Positions 8,567 to 18,665 of a DNA stretch of 64,000 nt are shown piece by piece. The notes beneath the pieces were generated by a model. That model was not told where the DNA came from and did not search any database. It saw only the letters and a list, made by a program, of their open reading frames with translations. Position numbers and translations under genes: made by a program. This DNA is from Puia sp. (GTDB lineage Bacteria; Bacteroidota; Bacteroidia; Chitinophagales; Chitinophagaceae), in assembly GCA_031292515.1 (NCBI GenBank), contig JARLGZ010000247.1, positions 62,001 through 126,000 of the forward strand, given 5' to 3'. How positions within the stretch are numbered: position 1 is the first letter of the stretch; the number at the start of each line of letters is the position of its first letter.

Positions 8567-10999
8567 ATGTTAAACCTTCTCAAACCCATGCACAAGTCGA
8601 CGCTAACTATTTTTAGAATCTTATTGGTTATTTATATTGGCGGTAACCAATGCTCCTTCGCCCAGGTCAATTGGCAGATGAAGAAAGTTCCCGTTCAAAC
8701 TCGCTGGGCGAAAGACGTCAATCCAAACAATGCCTGGCCAGCCTATCCACGGCCGCAAATGGTGAGATCTTCGTGGATCAACCTCAACGGCTTGTGGGAT
8801 TATGCGATTACAGCCAAAGATGCCGCGATGCCGACAAGATATACGGGCAAGATCCTAGTGCCGTATCCCATCGAGTCGGCGCTGTCCGGCGTCAAGAAGA
8901 GCCTGCTGCCTTCTCAAAATCTTTGGTATCATCTTACATTTCAAAAGCCTGTGCTGAAAACGGGAGAGAAAGTATTGCTGCATTTTGGTGCGGTGGACTG
9001 GCAGGCGATCGTTTTTATCAACGGCACGAACGTAGGTATGCATTCCGGGGGCTATACCAACTTCACGTTCGACATCACAGACCGGCTAAAGGCTGTTCAA
9101 AACGAACTGGTTGTCCAGGTCTTCGACCCTACCGACGAGGGAATCGGCCCGCATGGTAAGCAAGTGCTCAATCCTCAGAATATCTATTATACCTCCAGTT
9201 CGGGTATCTGGCAGACGGTTTGGCTGGAGGTAGTGCCGGTGGCCTACATCAAAGACATCCGGCTGACGCCGGACGTCGACAAGCAACGACTGCAGGCGAC
9301 CGTCGAGGCGCCGGCCGGTTATACGGTCAAGCTGACCGCACGGGCCAGGGACGTTCTCGTCGGCACGGCAGAAGCGAAATCGGTGGCCGGCCAAGCACAG
9401 CTCATGTTACCGGTGAAGGATGCGCATCTCTGGTCACCCGCAAATCCTTTCCTCTACCAGCTGACGATTCAGTTGAAGAAAACAAACAGGATCATCGACG
9501 AAGTACAAAGCTATTTCGGGATGCGGAAGATCAGCATAGATAAAGATGAGAAAGGGGTCGAAAGGATTTGCCTGAACAATAAGCCCTATTATAACCTGGG
9601 AACGCTGGACCAGGGCTTCTGGCCGGAAGGTCTCTATACCGCACCGACAGACGAGGCATTGGCCTTCGATATCAAGGCTATTAAGGCGATGGGGTTCAAT
9701 ACGATCCGCAAACATATCAAGGTAGAACCGGCACGTTGGTACTATTATGCAGACAGCCTGGGTATGCTGGTATGGCAGGATATGGTAAATCCCAATCAGT
9801 CCCTACCCGAAGGCGCAAAACCGGAATTCGAAAAGGAATCGGCAGACATTCTGCATCAACTCTATAATCACCCGGCTATCTCCACCTGGGTACTTTTCAA
9901 CGAACGATGGGGGCAATACGATCAGGACCGGCTCACGAAATGGATCAAGGCCACGGACCCCTCACGAATTATCAACGGGCATACCGGGGAGCTGCTGTAT
10001 GTTAACGAGCAATTAAGAGCACCGGCGATGGATCCCTATGTGGACGCGGATATGACGGACGTACACAGCTATCCCAATCCCATGATGCCCATCCGACAGT
10101 CTGGTAAGGCACAGGTCCTGGGAGAATTCGGCGGCATCGGCGTATTCATCCCCGATCACCAGTGGAGTACCGGAAGCGCCTGGGGCTACATCGATGAAAA
10201 ACCCGCTGGCCTGGCAGCCAAATACACGATCATGAGCGAGCACCTACAGTTGCTGCAACGAGATGGTCTCAGCGGGTCTATCTATACCCAACCCTTTGAT
10301 GTGGAGGGGGAGCAAAACGGACTGATGACCTACGACAGAGAAGTAGTCAAGATACCCTTTGAGACCCTTCGGACAGTCCATGCCCGATTAAATCCGGACA
10401 TGGGCACCATTCCGGCGATCAGTGCGGTCAATGCGGACCTTACAGAGCCGGGGCTACTCTATGCACGTATGCTGCAGGAATACATCGACGGCCGGCAAGA
10501 TCCCGATTTCTTGAAAAAATTGGCGATGACGGCTACGCAGGTCGGCGACAAGCCTGGCGCTCAAGACGCCGGTAGGGCGTATGTTACCACGCTGAAGTTA
10601 CCATTCAGCGATGAAGAGCTTCGGTTAGTCGCGCAGTTCAGCAGCAGCACAAAGGATGAAGGCTTCCAAATGATGATAGCGGACAGCACCGATTTCCAGC
10701 GAGTCCTGGGCAACAGGCCCTATCATGTGTCTCTGATGAACATGATTTATAAGGGAGTCATAGAACCCTTAGTAAACCAGACGGACAAGCCCGACTGGAC
10801 TGCAATCAGAGCGCAGTCTACGTCTTACGGCCCTCCAGGGGAAGAGATATTTCTCCGCGCCTGGACGGTGGCACTATACAACCAAGGAGATTGGAAAGGG
10901 TATGCTCCCGTGGCTACAGAGTACCTTGAGAAGTATGGGAGGAATTTAAAGGCATCAGAAGTAACTATGTTTCAGTCGGCAATTGACAGAAATAAATAA
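8567..10999 (+). CDS. Glycoside hydrolase family 2 enzyme
   Basis: 810 aa with a signal peptide ending near NQCSFAQ (alternative ATG at 8588). The N-terminal sugar-binding jelly-roll (SSWINLNGLWDYAI) and the immunoglobulin-like domain precede a TIM barrel. The acid/base is the Glu of LFNERWGQYD (about residue 446) and the nucleophile the Glu of VLGEFGGIGV (about residue 520), so both catalytic residues are present. The C-terminal ~190 residues are a helical extension. GH2 enzymes are beta-galactosidases, beta-glucuronidases, beta-mannosidases and relatives; the specificity cannot be decided here. The GC-rich codon use differs from the AT-rich genes on either side, a hint that this gene has a separate origin. 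Confidence 0.92.
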   Translation: MLNLLKPMHKSTLTIFRILLVIYIGGNQCSFAQVNWQMKKVPVQTRWAKDVNPNNAWPAYPRPQMVRSSWINLNGLWDYAITAKDAAMPTRYTGKILVPYPIESALSGVKKSLLPSQNLWYHLTFQKPVLKTGEKVLLHFGAVDWQAIVFINGTNVGMHSGGYTNFTFDITDRLKAVQNELVVQVFDPTDEGIGPHGKQVLNPQNIYYTSSSGIWQTVWLEVVPVAYIKDIRLTPDVDKQRLQATVEAPAGYTVKLTARARDVLVGTAEAKSVAGQAQLMLPVKDAHLWSPANPFLYQLTIQLKKTNRIIDEVQSYFGMRKISIDKDEKGVERICLNNKPYYNLGTLDQGFWPEGLYTAPTDEALAFDIKAIKAMGFNTIRKHIKVEPARWYYYADSLGMLVWQDMVNPNQSLPEGAKPEFEKESADILHQLYNHPAISTWVLFNERWGQYDQDRLTKWIKATDPSRIINGHTGELLYVNEQLRAPAMDPYVDADMTDVHSYPNPMMPIRQSGKAQVLGEFGGIGVFIPDHQWSTGSAWGYIDEKPAGLAAKYTIMSEHLQLLQRDGLSGSIYTQPFDVEGEQNGLMTYDREVVKIPFETLRTVHARLNPDMGTIPAISAVNADLTEPGLLYARMLQEYIDGRQDPDFLKKLAMTATQVGDKPGAQDAGRAYVTTLKLPFSDEELRLVAQFSSSTKDEGFQMMIADSTDFQRVLGNRPYHVSLMNMIYKGVIEPLVNQTDKPDWTAIRAQSTSYGPPGEEIFLRAWTVALYNQGDWKGYAPVATEYLEKYGRNLKASEVTMFQSAIDRNK

Positions 11000-11129
11000 T
11001 AGCCACTATTGTATCAGATTGAATTCACTGAACCCAAACGTGGCGGAAAATTTGTATCTTCTTTAAGTTTGTTTGTCAGGGATCTTTTTTATTCAAAACA
11101 GTAAGAAATATCTTCAAAATTATCGTTTT

Positions 11130-13889
11130 ATGAAGAATTTTATGTTGTCTTTTATTGTCATAATTAATCATGTGTCATGTGCCTTTTGTCAAAAACCACC
11201 GATTGATACAAGCTTGTTCGGGAAGTGGCCTTCTATAGGCAATGACGGCGTTGTTCTTAGTAGGGACGGTAACTATGTAGCCTATCAAATAGACAATTTA
11301 CCGTTTAAGAATCATACCTTAATTATCCAAAACACAAACAGCCTTTATAAAAAGGAATATATTGGTGCCTCGAACTACCAATTTTCAGGCGACAGCAAGC
11401 ATGCGATATTCCAAAGTAATGACACGTTATATTTTCAGCGTCTGGACAGTGATAAACTTACATGGGTAGCAAATGTCAATTCCTATAGTTTTCCGTCGTT
11501 GGGTAACGGAGAATGGTTGGCGTATCAGGTAAACAGTTCAAACAAAGAATTAGTATTAAAAAATATATTGACAGGCGATGAGCAGAAGATCCCCTGGGTA
11601 ACGAATTTCGTTTTTGATGAGCGTGGAAAGGTGCTGTTAATTAAAGCTGATTCTGTGGGCGAGGGTACCCATACGATTTCTCTGAGGTGGATAAATCTGC
11701 ACGATCTGAAAGCTACCATGCTCTGGAAGGCGAGTACTAGGTCGACTGATCAAATAGATGTAAGTGATTTTGCTTTTGATAGAACCGCCGAACAAGTGGC
11801 TTTTGTTATTTCGGAGAAAACCAACAGCACGGAAAGGAAATCAATCGGATATTACAAAGAAAGCATGACGGAAGCCGTCATTTGTGCAGACGACAAGACG
11901 GAAGGTATTAAAAACGCTCTTCTAATCGCTGGCTCTCCGGAGTTTAGTAGGAATGGAAAGTGGCTTTTTCTGGATGTGTTGGAGCAACTGCCTGAAAGAC
12001 CTTTGCCAAATAGCCAGTTGTCAATGGTGGATGTATGGAGTTATAAGGATTTGATTCTGCAGCCTGATCAAGCTCGACGATTGAAAATGAATGCGCCAAA
12101 ATTCAAAGCGGTCGTAAAGATTGCCGAAAAAAAGGTTATGAGGTTAGAAGAAAAGGATGAATTGTTGGTGACCTATCCAGATCAGGTTGCTGGCGATGAT
12201 GTTGTAATCGAGGATCATTTCTCAAACAATGAAATATGGTGGAATTGGGCCCCTCAACCATCGTTCTATTTACTTTCATTAACTGATGGCTCAAGAACGT
12301 TGATAAGACGGGAAAAGCCGCTCCTCTTTAATTTTTCTTTCTCTCCGCATGGGAAATATTTATTGTTTTATGATTCCTACGAGAAAAGCTACTTTAGTTA
12401 TGATACTAAGACGGGTATATCCCGCAATATTACCAAAGCCATCGTTACAGGAGTGACGACAGAGTATGCGCGGGGAACGATTGACTTGCCGGTCGCGTCT
12501 ATAGCCGCGTGGGACAACCAAGACAGAAAAGCGTTAATCTACGATAATTACGATATATGGGCCGTCGACTTGTCGGATTCCAAACCCCCGAAGAACATTA
12601 CCAACGGATATGGCAAGGCACATCAGGTTAAGTTAAGACTTTTCGATGGTCCGGATGGAGAGCGAGTTATTAACTTATCAGAAAAGTATGATGTGCTCCT
12701 TACCGCATTTAATCCGGTTAACAAATACAATGGCTTTTATAAAAAGAATTTAAACGAAATAAGCGATCCTGAGTTACTGACGCTGGGACCTTACACCTAT
12801 TATAAAGTGTTGTCACAGAAATCGCATTTTTATTCATTTGATGATGGTATGTGGCCGGTAAAAGCCAGAGAAGCGGACATCTGGATTGTCAAACGACAGA
12901 CGGCCAGTGAATTTCCCAACTATTTTGTGACAAACGATTTCAAAACCTTTAACAAGTTGACTGACTTACAGCCACAGAAGGCGTATAATTGGCTTACAAG
13001 CGAATTGGTGACTTGGGAACAGGCAGATGGATCTGTTTTGCAGGGTATATTGTACAAACCCGAGAATTTCGATCCCAAAAGAAAATACCCGGTTATATTT
13101 AATTATTACGAACAATTGTCATATCGATTACATGAGTTTCCGATGCCGGAATATTCAGACGATAATATAAACATTCCCTGGTTTGTTAGCAATGGATATT
13201 TGGTTTTTACTCCAGATATTAAGTCGGCAAGCAAATCGAATAAGACCGCTGACGAATGGGCGCTAAATTCTGTAGTTTCGGCGGCTAGATTTCTTGCAAA
13301 GAGACCCTATATCGACTCAAAAAAGATGGCAATACAAGGTCATAGCTTCGGCGGGGGAGAGACGAACTATATTGTGACACATTGCAAATTCTTTGCTGCT
13401 GCTTCGGAATTTGCGGGGGATAGTGACCCGTTAAGTGCTTATTTGACGTTAATACCATTTCAAAGTCCAATAGAATATATGAGTAAACAACAGGACTTCG
13501 AAATAGGTGTTCGAGGGTACGGAGCCAATCCGTGGCAACGCCGGGATTTGTACAGCAGAACTTCTGCCGTGCTTTCCGCTGACAAAGCAACTACACCTTT
13601 GCTTATTGTGCATAATAGACAGGACAATCAGATACAATGGCGGCAAGGTATTGAAATGTATTTGGCCCTCAGACGTCTTGGCAAGAAAGTGTGGATGTTG
13701 CAATATGATAACGGAGATCACGGTGTTTCAGGTGTTGATGCCGTCGATTATACGATTAGGCTGACTCAGTTTTTTGATTATTACCTTAAAAGGTCGCTGG
13801 CTCCGGTATGGATGACAAAAGGAGTTTCAGCCGAGAATAAAGGTTTGGAAGCCGGATACAAATTTGACTCCAGTGCATCAATCCCGTAA
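11130..13889 (+). CDS. S9-family (prolyl oligopeptidase-like) serine peptidase
   Basis: 919 aa from the ATG at 11130. The frame is open to a TTG at 11073, but the ATG starts a good signal peptide (FMLSFIVIINHVSCAFCQ). Residues 40-600 are a WD/beta-propeller-like domain of the kind that gates access in S9 peptidases. The C-terminal alpha/beta-hydrolase domain carries the nucleophile S739 in GHSFGG, the acid D832 in RQDNQIQW and the base H864 in GDHGVSG, a complete triad. It should cleave short peptides in the periplasm or at the surface. Its place after susCD and GH2 suggests joint breakdown of a glycopeptide, which is inference. Confidence 0.92.
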   Translation: MKNFMLSFIVIINHVSCAFCQKPPIDTSLFGKWPSIGNDGVVLSRDGNYVAYQIDNLPFKNHTLIIQNTNSLYKKEYIGASNYQFSGDSKHAIFQSNDTLYFQRLDSDKLTWVANVNSYSFPSLGNGEWLAYQVNSSNKELVLKNILTGDEQKIPWVTNFVFDERGKVLLIKADSVGEGTHTISLRWINLHDLKATMLWKASTRSTDQIDVSDFAFDRTAEQVAFVISEKTNSTERKSIGYYKESMTEAVICADDKTEGIKNALLIAGSPEFSRNGKWLFLDVLEQLPERPLPNSQLSMVDVWSYKDLILQPDQARRLKMNAPKFKAVVKIAEKKVMRLEEKDELLVTYPDQVAGDDVVIEDHFSNNEIWWNWAPQPSFYLLSLTDGSRTLIRREKPLLFNFSFSPHGKYLLFYDSYEKSYFSYDTKTGISRNITKAIVTGVTTEYARGTIDLPVASIAAWDNQDRKALIYDNYDIWAVDLSDSKPPKNITNGYGKAHQVKLRLFDGPDGERVINLSEKYDVLLTAFNPVNKYNGFYKKNLNEISDPELLTLGPYTYYKVLSQKSHFYSFDDGMWPVKAREADIWIVKRQTASEFPNYFVTNDFKTFNKLTDLQPQKAYNWLTSELVTWEQADGSVLQGILYKPENFDPKRKYPVIFNYYEQLSYRLHEFPMPEYSDDNINIPWFVSNGYLVFTPDIKSASKSNKTADEWALNSVVSAARFLAKRPYIDSKKMAIQGHSFGGGETNYIVTHCKFFAAASEFAGDSDPLSAYLTLIPFQSPIEYMSKQQDFEIGVRGYGANPWQRRDLYSRTSAVLSADKATTPLLIVHNRQDNQIQWRQGIEMYLALRRLGKKVWMLQYDNGDHGVSGVDAVDYTIRLTQFFDYYLKRSLAPVWMTKGVSAENKGLEAGYKFDSSASIP

Positions 13890-14114
13890 TATTACTACGT
13901 AATATTTTGGTTTCAAAAACAAACAATCTCGACCCAATTTTGTACTTCGACTAAGGTTTAGCGAAGTTAGGCTTGAACAAAAAAAGAAGAGTTGGAGATT
14001 ATCGATATAGTTCACTTTTATGATTCAATATATAAATGTTCTTTCAAGGGTTCGCTTGTACCTATATACAGTCAATCACCATTGAGACGGTTTTATCGAA
14101 AGTAGGCGGAATAG

Positions 14115-14148
14115 AAAAGGGCCAGCTCAGCAAAGAGATGGCCCTTTT
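14115..14148. terminator. Bidirectional terminator
   Basis: AAAAGGGCCA (14115-14124) pairs with TGGCCCTTTT (14139-14148), giving a hairpin with T-runs on both strands. It lies 32 bp beyond the stop of the minus-strand DUF6520-like gene and probably ends that operon. Confidence 0.75.
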
Positions 14149-14179
14149 CGGAAGCATTTCTGCGTTTTGCAAAAGACTA

Positions 14180-14452
14180 TTATTCTGCTTTTACTTCAAG
14201 GGACGCAATAGTACATACACTAGTCGCGGTTGTTTCGCCAACGGTGGGCTGTAGGCTGGTCGTAAATACGCTGTGGTATGTCGTACCGCCTACTGCGGTC
14301 GGGTTGAATCTAGTGGTTGCAACCTCCTCACAAATAGAGCCATTTTTCGTGTACAGGTAGTAGGTGCTGAATCGTTCTGCTTTAAAAGCGAGCGCTCCGC
14401 CCACTACGCCAAATAGCGCAAGTGCGATTAACATGAATTTTGCTTTTTTCAT
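14180..14452 (-). CDS. Small secreted protein, DUF6520-like
   Basis: 90 aa with a clear signal sequence (MLIALALFGVVGGALAFKA). It matches my memory of the Bacteroidota DUF6520 family: a short exported protein with a Lys-rich start, an ALAFKA-type cleavage region and two Cys residues (SICEE and SVCTI). The function is unknown. It is the last gene of a minus-strand run that includes a TlpA-like lipoprotein and a MauE-like membrane protein, an association seen elsewhere in this phylum. The two Cys residues may be a target of that redox pair (inference). Confidence 0.75.
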   Translation of the reverse strand: MKKAKFMLIALALFGVVGGALAFKAERFSTYYLYTKNGSICEEVATTRFNPTAVGGTTYHSVFTTSLQPTVGETTATSVCTIASLEVKAE

Positions 14453-14562
14453 AACAAATGTGCTTTTTAGAATTCAAAAAGCTAAACTTTGGTATTTAAA
14501 TAGTTGCCTACTCTTTGTAATGGTTTTCGGCTTACCCATTTGACCGTCGACTGTCAATTCGT

Positions 14563-15054
14563 TTATTCAAAGGCGATGTTTTCTATCGCATTCGCCGATG
14601 ATTTTCCAATGATAATTTGTTTCAGACGCTTAGTAGGATTGTATATCGCCATATAGGGCACTCCCGGTACATTAAAATACCGCTCCCAAAAATGGGTACT
14701 ATCCGATCCCACCGTGACCCCGGGATAATTCTGTAATTTGAAATAGTCATAAAATACCTTCATGTCTTGATAAGGAGCATCGGTGAGCAGATATAAGCGT
14801 GTGTTTGCAAGGATTTCTTTGTTTTGTAAAATGTCCGCCAGTTGAGCTCGGCAGATCGCACAATACGGACTAAAAATGAATAGTACAATAGGTTTCCCTG
14901 TCGGGATGTCAGCCGTGTTTATGAATCTGACACTGTCAGATAGTTGAATGGTGCAGGTGGGTAAGACCTTTCCTTCCATGGCGGTTACATTGGAGGTGTC
15001 TTCTCTGCAAGAGTAGAGAATAATAGGGAGTAAATACAATAGTGCGTATTTCAT
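14563..15054 (-). CDS. TlpA/redoxin-like lipoprotein
   Basis: 163 aa. The N-terminus is a lipoprotein signal (LLYLLPIILYSC, Cys at about 16). The thioredoxin-like fold has the active site FSPYCAICRAQ, a C-x-x-C motif, and a later GVPYMAIYNPTKR segment with the cis-proline. It is therefore a membrane-anchored thiol-disulfide oxidoreductase or reductant carrier. Its start overlaps the stop of the MauE-like gene by 4 bp (translational coupling), so the pair probably works as an electron-transfer unit across the inner membrane. Confidence 0.87.
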   Translation of the reverse strand: MKYALLYLLPIILYSCREDTSNVTAMEGKVLPTCTIQLSDSVRFINTADIPTGKPIVLFIFSPYCAICRAQLADILQNKEILANTRLYLLTDAPYQDMKVFYDYFKLQNYPGVTVGSDSTHFWERYFNVPGVPYMAIYNPTKRLKQIIIGKSSANAIENIAFE

Positions 15055-15494
15055 ATATTTTTTGCTATGATTCTAGGAATGTTAGAATGCTGATGCCGGC
15101 TTAAATAGAGACCCAGCACTGCCAACCCGATTAAAATCCCGTTTAACCCGAGATGTTGAGACGGTGATAAACGTTCAACACCACCGCCGCATCCGCAAAG
15201 GGCATGGTTGTTTAGTAAAAGATTGGCGCTTACATATAGCGTGAAAAGGACCATCAGCGCCAAGGACACAACAAACCCCTTTTTTCTCGATCGAGGAATT
15301 ATCAACATAATTGCCGAAACAATCTCGATAGGTGGCAATACAACAACAACGAATGTCGCGAAAGGCCTTATAAATTCCGAAAGGGAAAGTTCCTCCTTGA
15401 ATACAGTTAGGTCTATTATTTTACTGAATCCGGTGTATAAGAATAGTAAGGCAAATAAATAAGCGATAGAGGCGGTAATACGCTGGGTTATCAT
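15051..15494 (-). CDS. MauE/DoxX-like redox-associated membrane protein
   Basis: 147 aa with four predicted membrane helices (ASIAYLFALLFLYTGFSKI; FVVVVLPPIEIVSAIMLII; FVVSLALMVLFTLYVSANLLL; LNGILIGLAVLGLYL). A conserved CGCGGG sequence follows helix three on the periplasmic side and supplies vicinal cysteines. MauE/DoxX-type proteins move reducing equivalents across the membrane to periplasmic partners; the 4-bp overlap with the TlpA-like gene fits. The gene starts 3 bp after the stop of the large FAD-GT fusion, so all belong to one operon. Confidence 0.85.
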   Translation of the reverse strand: MITQRITASIAYLFALLFLYTGFSKIIDLTVFKEELSLSEFIRPFATFVVVVLPPIEIVSAIMLIIPRSRKKGFVVSLALMVLFTLYVSANLLLNNHALCGCGGGVERLSPSQHLGLNGILIGLAVLGLYLSRHQHSNIPRIIAKNI

Positions 15495-15497
15495 TCG

Positions 15498-18400
15498 TTA
15501 AGCATTAGATGGTATATTGGATGGTTTGACGAAGGCCACTTTCCAAATTTGCTCGATAAGCAACAAGGACGTGGAAAAGAAAACGAGTACGGGAAATACC
15601 TGAAACCGCAATGCAATCGGGGAGGCATATACACTGAAGACAAAGTTTACGATCCACAGCCCGCCTACCAACCACATTATTTTAGCGAACGTGTTTTTTG
15701 GGTGTAGACCGTTTAGTAACAGATAGAATACTGAGCCTATTAGGAATACTACGTTCATGACACCTATTAGGATTGGGTAAAAATCAAGTGTGGATACATC
15801 AAAGCTTTTCAAAAGTGTTTTGACCTTGGCATTTTTATAGTGAAACCATATCTGCGCTATTTGTGTTACACTGTCGATACCCATGTTGTACGTGTTAAGG
15901 AATTCAACAGGAGGGGCATAGTATTTTACCGCATTGGGCCAAAGATAGTGCTCGGCAAAAGCGTAGGGATACGTTCTGATCAACCATTGGCCATAATCAG
16001 CATAGAGAGGCGCCACACTGGCCCATCGTTTTAAGGGTCCGGCAGTACTGTCTTTCTTAAACTGTAAATTCATATATTTTTGAAGAGGTGATTGCGGATC
16101 CCACATATAGAAAGTGCTGGCTACAAGCATTTCCTGGGGATATTTTTTAATATCCCGGGTAGTATCAAAGTACGTTCTTACCATTTTGTCCAATTCTTTG
16201 TATTTTGTCGGAACAGGTTGTATGTGAAAGCTGTCGACATATTTATAGGCATACATCGCATTGTTTGCAATTTGCCAACCGCTGAAAGGCGTAAACTCTT
16301 GTTTACCAGTTAGCTCATGATATTTATTGGTGGTGAATACTATGAATAGCACTATCAAAGCAAGACTACCCCCTATGCTCGCCATCTTTATCCATACTTT
16401 TTGACAGGTCAACAAAATAGCGAGGCTACCAATAATGGGGTAAAACAGCGCGTTGTACCGTACGGTGAAGGCAATGAACAGTACTACCACCTGAAGAATA
16501 ATTATTTGTGCCGTTGGCCTATATAGCATCCAGATTAATAACGTGAACCATGTTATGCTAAGGGGAATGAATAGCGAGTCGCTTAGGACATAGTTACTCA
16601 GATACAAGAACAACGGATTAAACACAACAAATGCGAGCAAAATACCCTGTACAAGTTTCCCCGGTTTGTAGAAGAAAAAGAAGGTAAAAAGAAAGAATAG
16701 CGCACTGCACTGGAGCATAAGGTACTGCATGGCTACCAGCGCGGTATCTGATTTAGTGAATGTGCTGAAAATGCGCAGAAATTTGGAATAGCCCGTCGGA
16801 TAGGTGTTGATATCAAAATTCCGGTAGGCTGTTTCTAAGTACACATAGGAGTCCCCGTTGATAAAGCCGGCTTGCGGATAGAAATGCTTGAAGATAACAA
16901 ACTGAATGACAATCGCCAGTCCTGCAAACCCTAAATACCACTTATTCGTTCTATTCTTAAATAAGTAATTCTTAAACAAAGGCGGTGCTGCCATGGCTCC
17001 GGTAAGCGCTGGTGCTAGCTCTCCAATATTTTTAGCGAGAGAACCTTTAGCAGGAGCCGCTGTAGTCGCACTTTCTTCATGGTATTCCTGTTCCGTATTG
17101 ATCGCCCAAATATTTGCCTTAGTCGTTACACCTGCCGAGATGTTGTCCACCGAAACCATCGCCGTAAGCATGGAATGGTCCGAGTTATTGTATTTATGCA
17201 TGCCGTTACGGCCAACCAGGAAAAGATTAGCAAACCTATCGGTGTATTCCTTTATCTCTTCGAAACGACTGTATGTACCAAAATAAGCAGGATAGGTCTT
17301 TTCAACCCGCAAGAGCGTACTATCGATCACATCAGCGACGCTTGCGAGCCCCATTTGTTCCAGTTCGGTGATGGCGAACGCCTGAATTTCTGAATCGGAC
17401 ATCTTCCAGAAATCATCCGTTGTATTGCAGAAATATTCCATGCCGATCCAAATTTCATCGGGGTTTTTGACCATAAATGGACTCCAGTTATTGAAGATTT
17501 GGAGGCGGCCTACCTTTACGTCTTTCTCCTGGATGTAGATCCAAGTATCGGGGAGTATCTTGCTGTTACCCCACGTTAAATTATCTTTTGGCGGCGTCAT
17601 TTCTTTCAGGAGTACACCGACAGTGATAAAATCACGATATTGGAGGCCCGCGGCTACTTCGCGTACATTGCCCGGAACGTCTTCCCCCATCCCCGCGATC
17701 AGCTCCTGGACCGGCATGGTCGAAAAATAGTAATCTCCTTTGAAAAGCGTCTTGTTCCCCGTGGCATTGTCAAGTACTTCAATCCCACTGATTGAACACT
17801 CATCTTGGTTAGCGATAACGGCCGTTACATCCTGGTGTTTGAGAATCGTGCCGCCCGCCTCCTCCACTTGCCGGGCAACTTCCTCCCAAAGCTGGCCAGG
17901 TCCAAATTTAGGATATAGGAATTTTTCGATCAAGCTGGTTTCGATGCCTTTTTGGCCGATATCTTGGCCTTTGCCTCCTGGCGTTGATTTCAGCGATTTC
18001 ACTGCATGGGCGAGTGCTTTTGCGATGGAAATCCCTTTAATGCGCTGGGCTCCCCATTCTGCAGATATCATGGAACAAGGCTTTCCCCATACTTTTTCCG
18101 TGTAGTCTTTGAAAAAAAGTCGGTACAACTTGTCGCCGAATCGATTGATGAAAAAGTCTTCTAGGTTTGTTTCGGGTTTCCGAGGTAATAATCTTGCCCT
18201 TAGATAAGAAATTAAGATACCGATAGTTCGGCCTAATCCTAACTTTCTAAGAGTGTCGATCGATAGTTGAATGGGGTACGTGAAGAATTTACGCAGGAAA
18301 TAAATTCTGGAAAGTCGTTTTCGAACCAACATAACCTTGTCAGGATAGTCCTCGCTGTTTGCGCCGACATTCTCTGTCTTGATCGTCTTGGAATGACGTT

Positions 18401-18665
18401 GGTAAGTGACGGTAAACTCCGTTTCTTGTAAGGGTTGAATGGGCATGATGTTGAGCCACCATTGCATTACCCTGTCGGATTTCGAGAAAAATCGGTGGCC
18501 ACCGATATCCATCCGGTTCCCTTTGTAATTAACCGTCTTTGAAATGCCTCCGATGTCTTCAGATTTTTCAAGTATAATCGGAAGAATGTCGGTACGTTTG
18601 ATTAATTCATAGGCTGCGGTTAAACCGGCAGGTCCAGCTCCAATAATGATCGCTTTTTTTCCCAT
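15498..18665 (-). CDS. Fusion: FAD-dependent amine-oxidase-like enzyme + GT-C-like membrane domain
   Basis: 1055 aa. Residues 1-530 are an FAD/NAD(P)-binding oxidoreductase: the dinucleotide motif [13 protein letters not shown] at about 9-21, then [14 protein letters not shown], and a C-terminal FAD segment ([19 protein letters not shown]). This half resembles UDP-galactopyranose-mutase and protoporphyrinogen-oxidase-type flavoproteins. An Ala/Pro-rich linker (about 531-560) leads to 500 residues with about ten membrane helices. The first loop ([17 protein letters not shown]) resembles the Asp-containing loop of GT-C, lipid-linked glycosyltransferases. The fusion suggests sugar- or lipid-precursor chemistry coupled to transfer at the inner membrane. 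No internal stop or frameshift is visible, and the next gene follows after 3 bp. Confidence 0.85.
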   Translation of the reverse strand: MGKKAIIIGAGPAGLTAAYELIKRTDILPIILEKSEDIGGISKTVNYKGNRMDIGGHRFFSKSDRVMQWWLNIMPIQPLQETEFTVTYQRHSKTIKTENVGANSEDYPDKVMLVRKRLSRIYFLRKFFTYPIQLSIDTLRKLGLGRTIGILISYLRARLLPRKPETNLEDFFINRFGDKLYRLFFKDYTEKVWGKPCSMISAEWGAQRIKGISIAKALAHAVKSLKSTPGGKGQDIGQKGIETSLIEKFLYPKFGPGQLWEEVARQVEEAGGTILKHQDVTAVIANQDECSISGIEVLDNATGNKTLFKGDYYFSTMPVQELIAGMGEDVPGNVREVAAGLQYRDFITVGVLLKEMTPPKDNLTWGNSKILPDTWIYIQEKDVKVGRLQIFNNWSPFMVKNPDEIWIGMEYFCNTTDDFWKMSDSEIQAFAITELEQMGLASVADVIDSTLLRVEKTYPAYFGTYSRFEEIKEYTDRFANLFLVGRNGMHKYNNSDHSMLTAMVSVDNISAGVTTKANIWAINTEQEYHEESATTAAPAKGSLAKNIGELAPALTGAMAAPPLFKNYLFKNRTNKWYLGFAGLAIVIQFVIFKHFYPQAGFINGDSYVYLETAYRNFDINTYPTGYSKFLRIFSTFTKSDTALVAMQYLMLQCSALFFLFTFFFFYKPGKLVQGILLAFVVFNPLFLYLSNYVLSDSLFIPLSITWFTLLIWMLYRPTAQIIILQVVVLFIAFTVRYNALFYPIIGSLAILLTCQKVWIKMASIGGSLALIVLFIVFTTNKYHELTGKQEFTPFSGWQIANNAMYAYKYVDSFHIQPVPTKYKELDKMVRTYFDTTRDIKKYPQEMLVASTFYMWDPQSPLQKYMNLQFKKDSTAGPLKRWASVAPLYADYGQWLIRTYPYAFAEHYLWPNAVKYYAPPVEFLNTYNMGIDSVTQIAQIWFHYKNAKVKTLLKSFDVSTLDFYPILIGVMNVVFLIGSVFYLLLNGLHPKNTFAKIMWLVGGLWIVNFVFSVYASPIALRFQVFPVLVFFSTSLLLIEQIWKVAFVKPSNIPSNA

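Noticed and set aside
14036..14254. 72-codon + strand ORF over the DUF6520-like gene
   Set aside because: It covers the terminator and runs antisense to a gene with a clear signal peptide; composition is random.
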